Shown here one piece after another: positions 17,768-18,452 of a DNA stretch of 18,452 bases (its first letter is position 1; each line of letters starts with the position of its first letter). Source of the DNA: Acanthamoeba lenticulata (Eukaryota; Discosea; Longamoebia; Acanthamoebidae); the NCBI GenBank assembly GCA_002179805.1, contig NAVB01001714.1, forward strand, positions 1-18,452, read 5' to 3'. A program made the translations under genes and the position numbers. Below the pieces are notes generated by a model. It searched no databases, was not told the DNA's origin, and saw nothing but the letters and a program-made list of their open reading frames with translations.

Positions 17768-18452
17768 GGACGGGGGTCTCGCATGTGTGGGGGTGGGGTG
17801 GAACCAGAGGCCATCGTGGAGGCCATGGTCGAAACCCGCGAGCTCGCCGCAATTGGCAGCAGTGCCGGGGCTGATGAGGAGGACGACGAAGACGACGATG
17901 AGGCCGATGGTGTAATGGTGCGTCGCTCGGTAGCCGCTGTATGGCGGGGTCTGTGCTGAGCGCCCGGTCTTTTAGGGGGGAGGGGGAGGAGAGGCCGCAC
18001 CAACAGAGTGGGCTTGCCCGCTGTGCACCTTCATCAACTCGGTCAGCGACGACGAGTGCGCCATGTGCGGGCAGGCCCAAGGCGAACCGGCGGCCAGCGC
18101 GTCACCCGCAGCCGATGCGCGACCGCGAGACGAGGGCAAGGGGAAGGAGAAGCTGACGGACGACGAGCGCCCTGAAGCCGGCGAGGGCGCCACGCCAACC
18201 ACAACGACAACAACGACAACGGCGACGACTACTACGACGACGACGACGATGACCAGCGAAGAGGAAGCAGCGGCCGAGGAGGAGCGGCGCGAGAGGGAGG
18301 AGGCCGCGAAGCGAGCCGAGGCCGAGCGCCAGCGAAGAGAGCGGCTCGAGCTGGAGGACGCGGCGCTGACGGACATGAGCCCGGGCTGGGGCGTGCGTGC
18401 GGGCGCGTCGGCGAGCCTCGAGCGGCTCTACCTCAACGCGCAGGCGCTCACG
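16082..18452 (+). CDS. FHA - CUE-like - RanBP2 zinc-finger protein (partial, runs off the window)
   Basis: Exons are 16082 to about 16288, 16357-17713, 17808-17911 and 17976 to beyond 18452. The N-terminal FHA domain reads LGRGVVQLGITDKRCSRRQ (about 24-42), the variant found in PNKP, aprataxin and APLF, which bind phosphorylated XRCC1/XRCC4. A long acidic and Pro/Ala-rich linker with basic clusters follows. Next is a CUE-like helix bundle near residue 414 (LRAMFGSDVTEAELRQVLRE and DVTQAIDSLLNL), then a RanBP2-type zinc finger WACPLCTFINSVSDDECAMC (568-587, four Cys). After that come a poly-Thr run, a Glu/Arg-rich helix and TDMSPGWGVRAGASAS at the edge. Roles in DNA break repair and ubiquitin binding are inferred from the domains. 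The first donor is uncertain: GTCTCC at 16289, or GTACGC at 16268; both are phase 0. The catalytic part, if any, lies outside the window. Confidence 0.75.
16305..16325 (+). repeat. (TAA)n microsatellite in intron 1 of the FHA gene
   Basis: About six TAA units lie within the AT-rich first intron (about 16289-16356), in strong contrast to the GC-rich exons on both sides. Confidence 0.8.
17733..17767 (+). repeat. (CT)n(CA)n compound microsatellite in intron 2 of the FHA gene
   Basis: A CT run passes directly into a CA run inside the intron 17714-17807. On the plus strand this is a pyrimidine-rich then CA-rich tract, the kind of sequence bound by splicing regulators. Confidence 0.85.
18193..18249 (+). 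repeat. Coding ACN repeat (poly-Thr)
   Basis: ACC/ACA/ACG/ACT codons encode almost uninterrupted Thr (one Pro-side start and one Ala) in the last exon of the FHA gene, between the zinc finger and the charged helix. Confidence 0.8.

Overview
The window is nuclear DNA from a GC-rich, intron-dense, very compact protist genome. I infer a free-living amoebozoan of the Acanthamoeba type. The reasons are short introns (about 50-140 nt, mostly GTRNG..CAG), intergenic gaps as small as 42-68 bp, long poly-Gln/Ser/Pro stretches and clearly eukaryotic proteins. This is inference; there is no rRNA marker here. Exon models were built by hand from splice motifs, phase matching and protein-family conservation. 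I could not run RNA mapping or database searches.

Layout, left to right: (1) 79-470 (+), last exon of a PP2C-type phosphatase. (2) 612-1794 (-), two-exon basic/acidic protein with a KEN-box-like motif, not recognised. (3) 1837-2456 (-), small three-exon coiled-coil protein, not recognised. (4) 2929-5355 (+), probable four-exon protein whose N-terminus holds two tandem winged-helix units resembling the FtsK gamma DNA-reading domain, followed by coiled coil and disordered tail. (5) 5547-6428 (+), intronless coiled-coil protein. (6) 6525-8289 (-), ten-exon mitochondrial CLYBL-like lyase (CitE/HpcH family), with two GC-AG introns. (7) 8630-9698 (+), three-exon carbon-nitrogen hydrolase resembling N-carbamoylputrescine amidase, where the catalytic-Glu codon is split by an intron and reads Gln. 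(8) 10304-14333 (+), probable seven-exon, 1076-residue nuclear-type disordered protein with poly-Gln and a compact unrecognised core. (9) 14558-16013 (-), six-exon SNRNP35, the U11/U12-35K protein of the minor spliceosome. (10) 16082 to beyond the end (+), a protein combining a PNKP/aprataxin-type FHA domain, a CUE-like domain and a RanBP2-type zinc finger, probably in DNA strand-break repair or ubiquitin signalling.

The genes are housekeeping and regulatory genes, not an operon. Three divergent pairs share short promoters (3/4, 6/7, 9/10). Two of these contain perfect dyads and one contains an E2F-like site. The observations most worth following are the FtsK-gamma-like repeats in a eukaryotic protein, the FHA-CUE-zinc-finger architecture, the Glu-to-Gln junction codon in the amidase, and the minor-spliceosome gene beside a gene with a U12-like 5' splice site.
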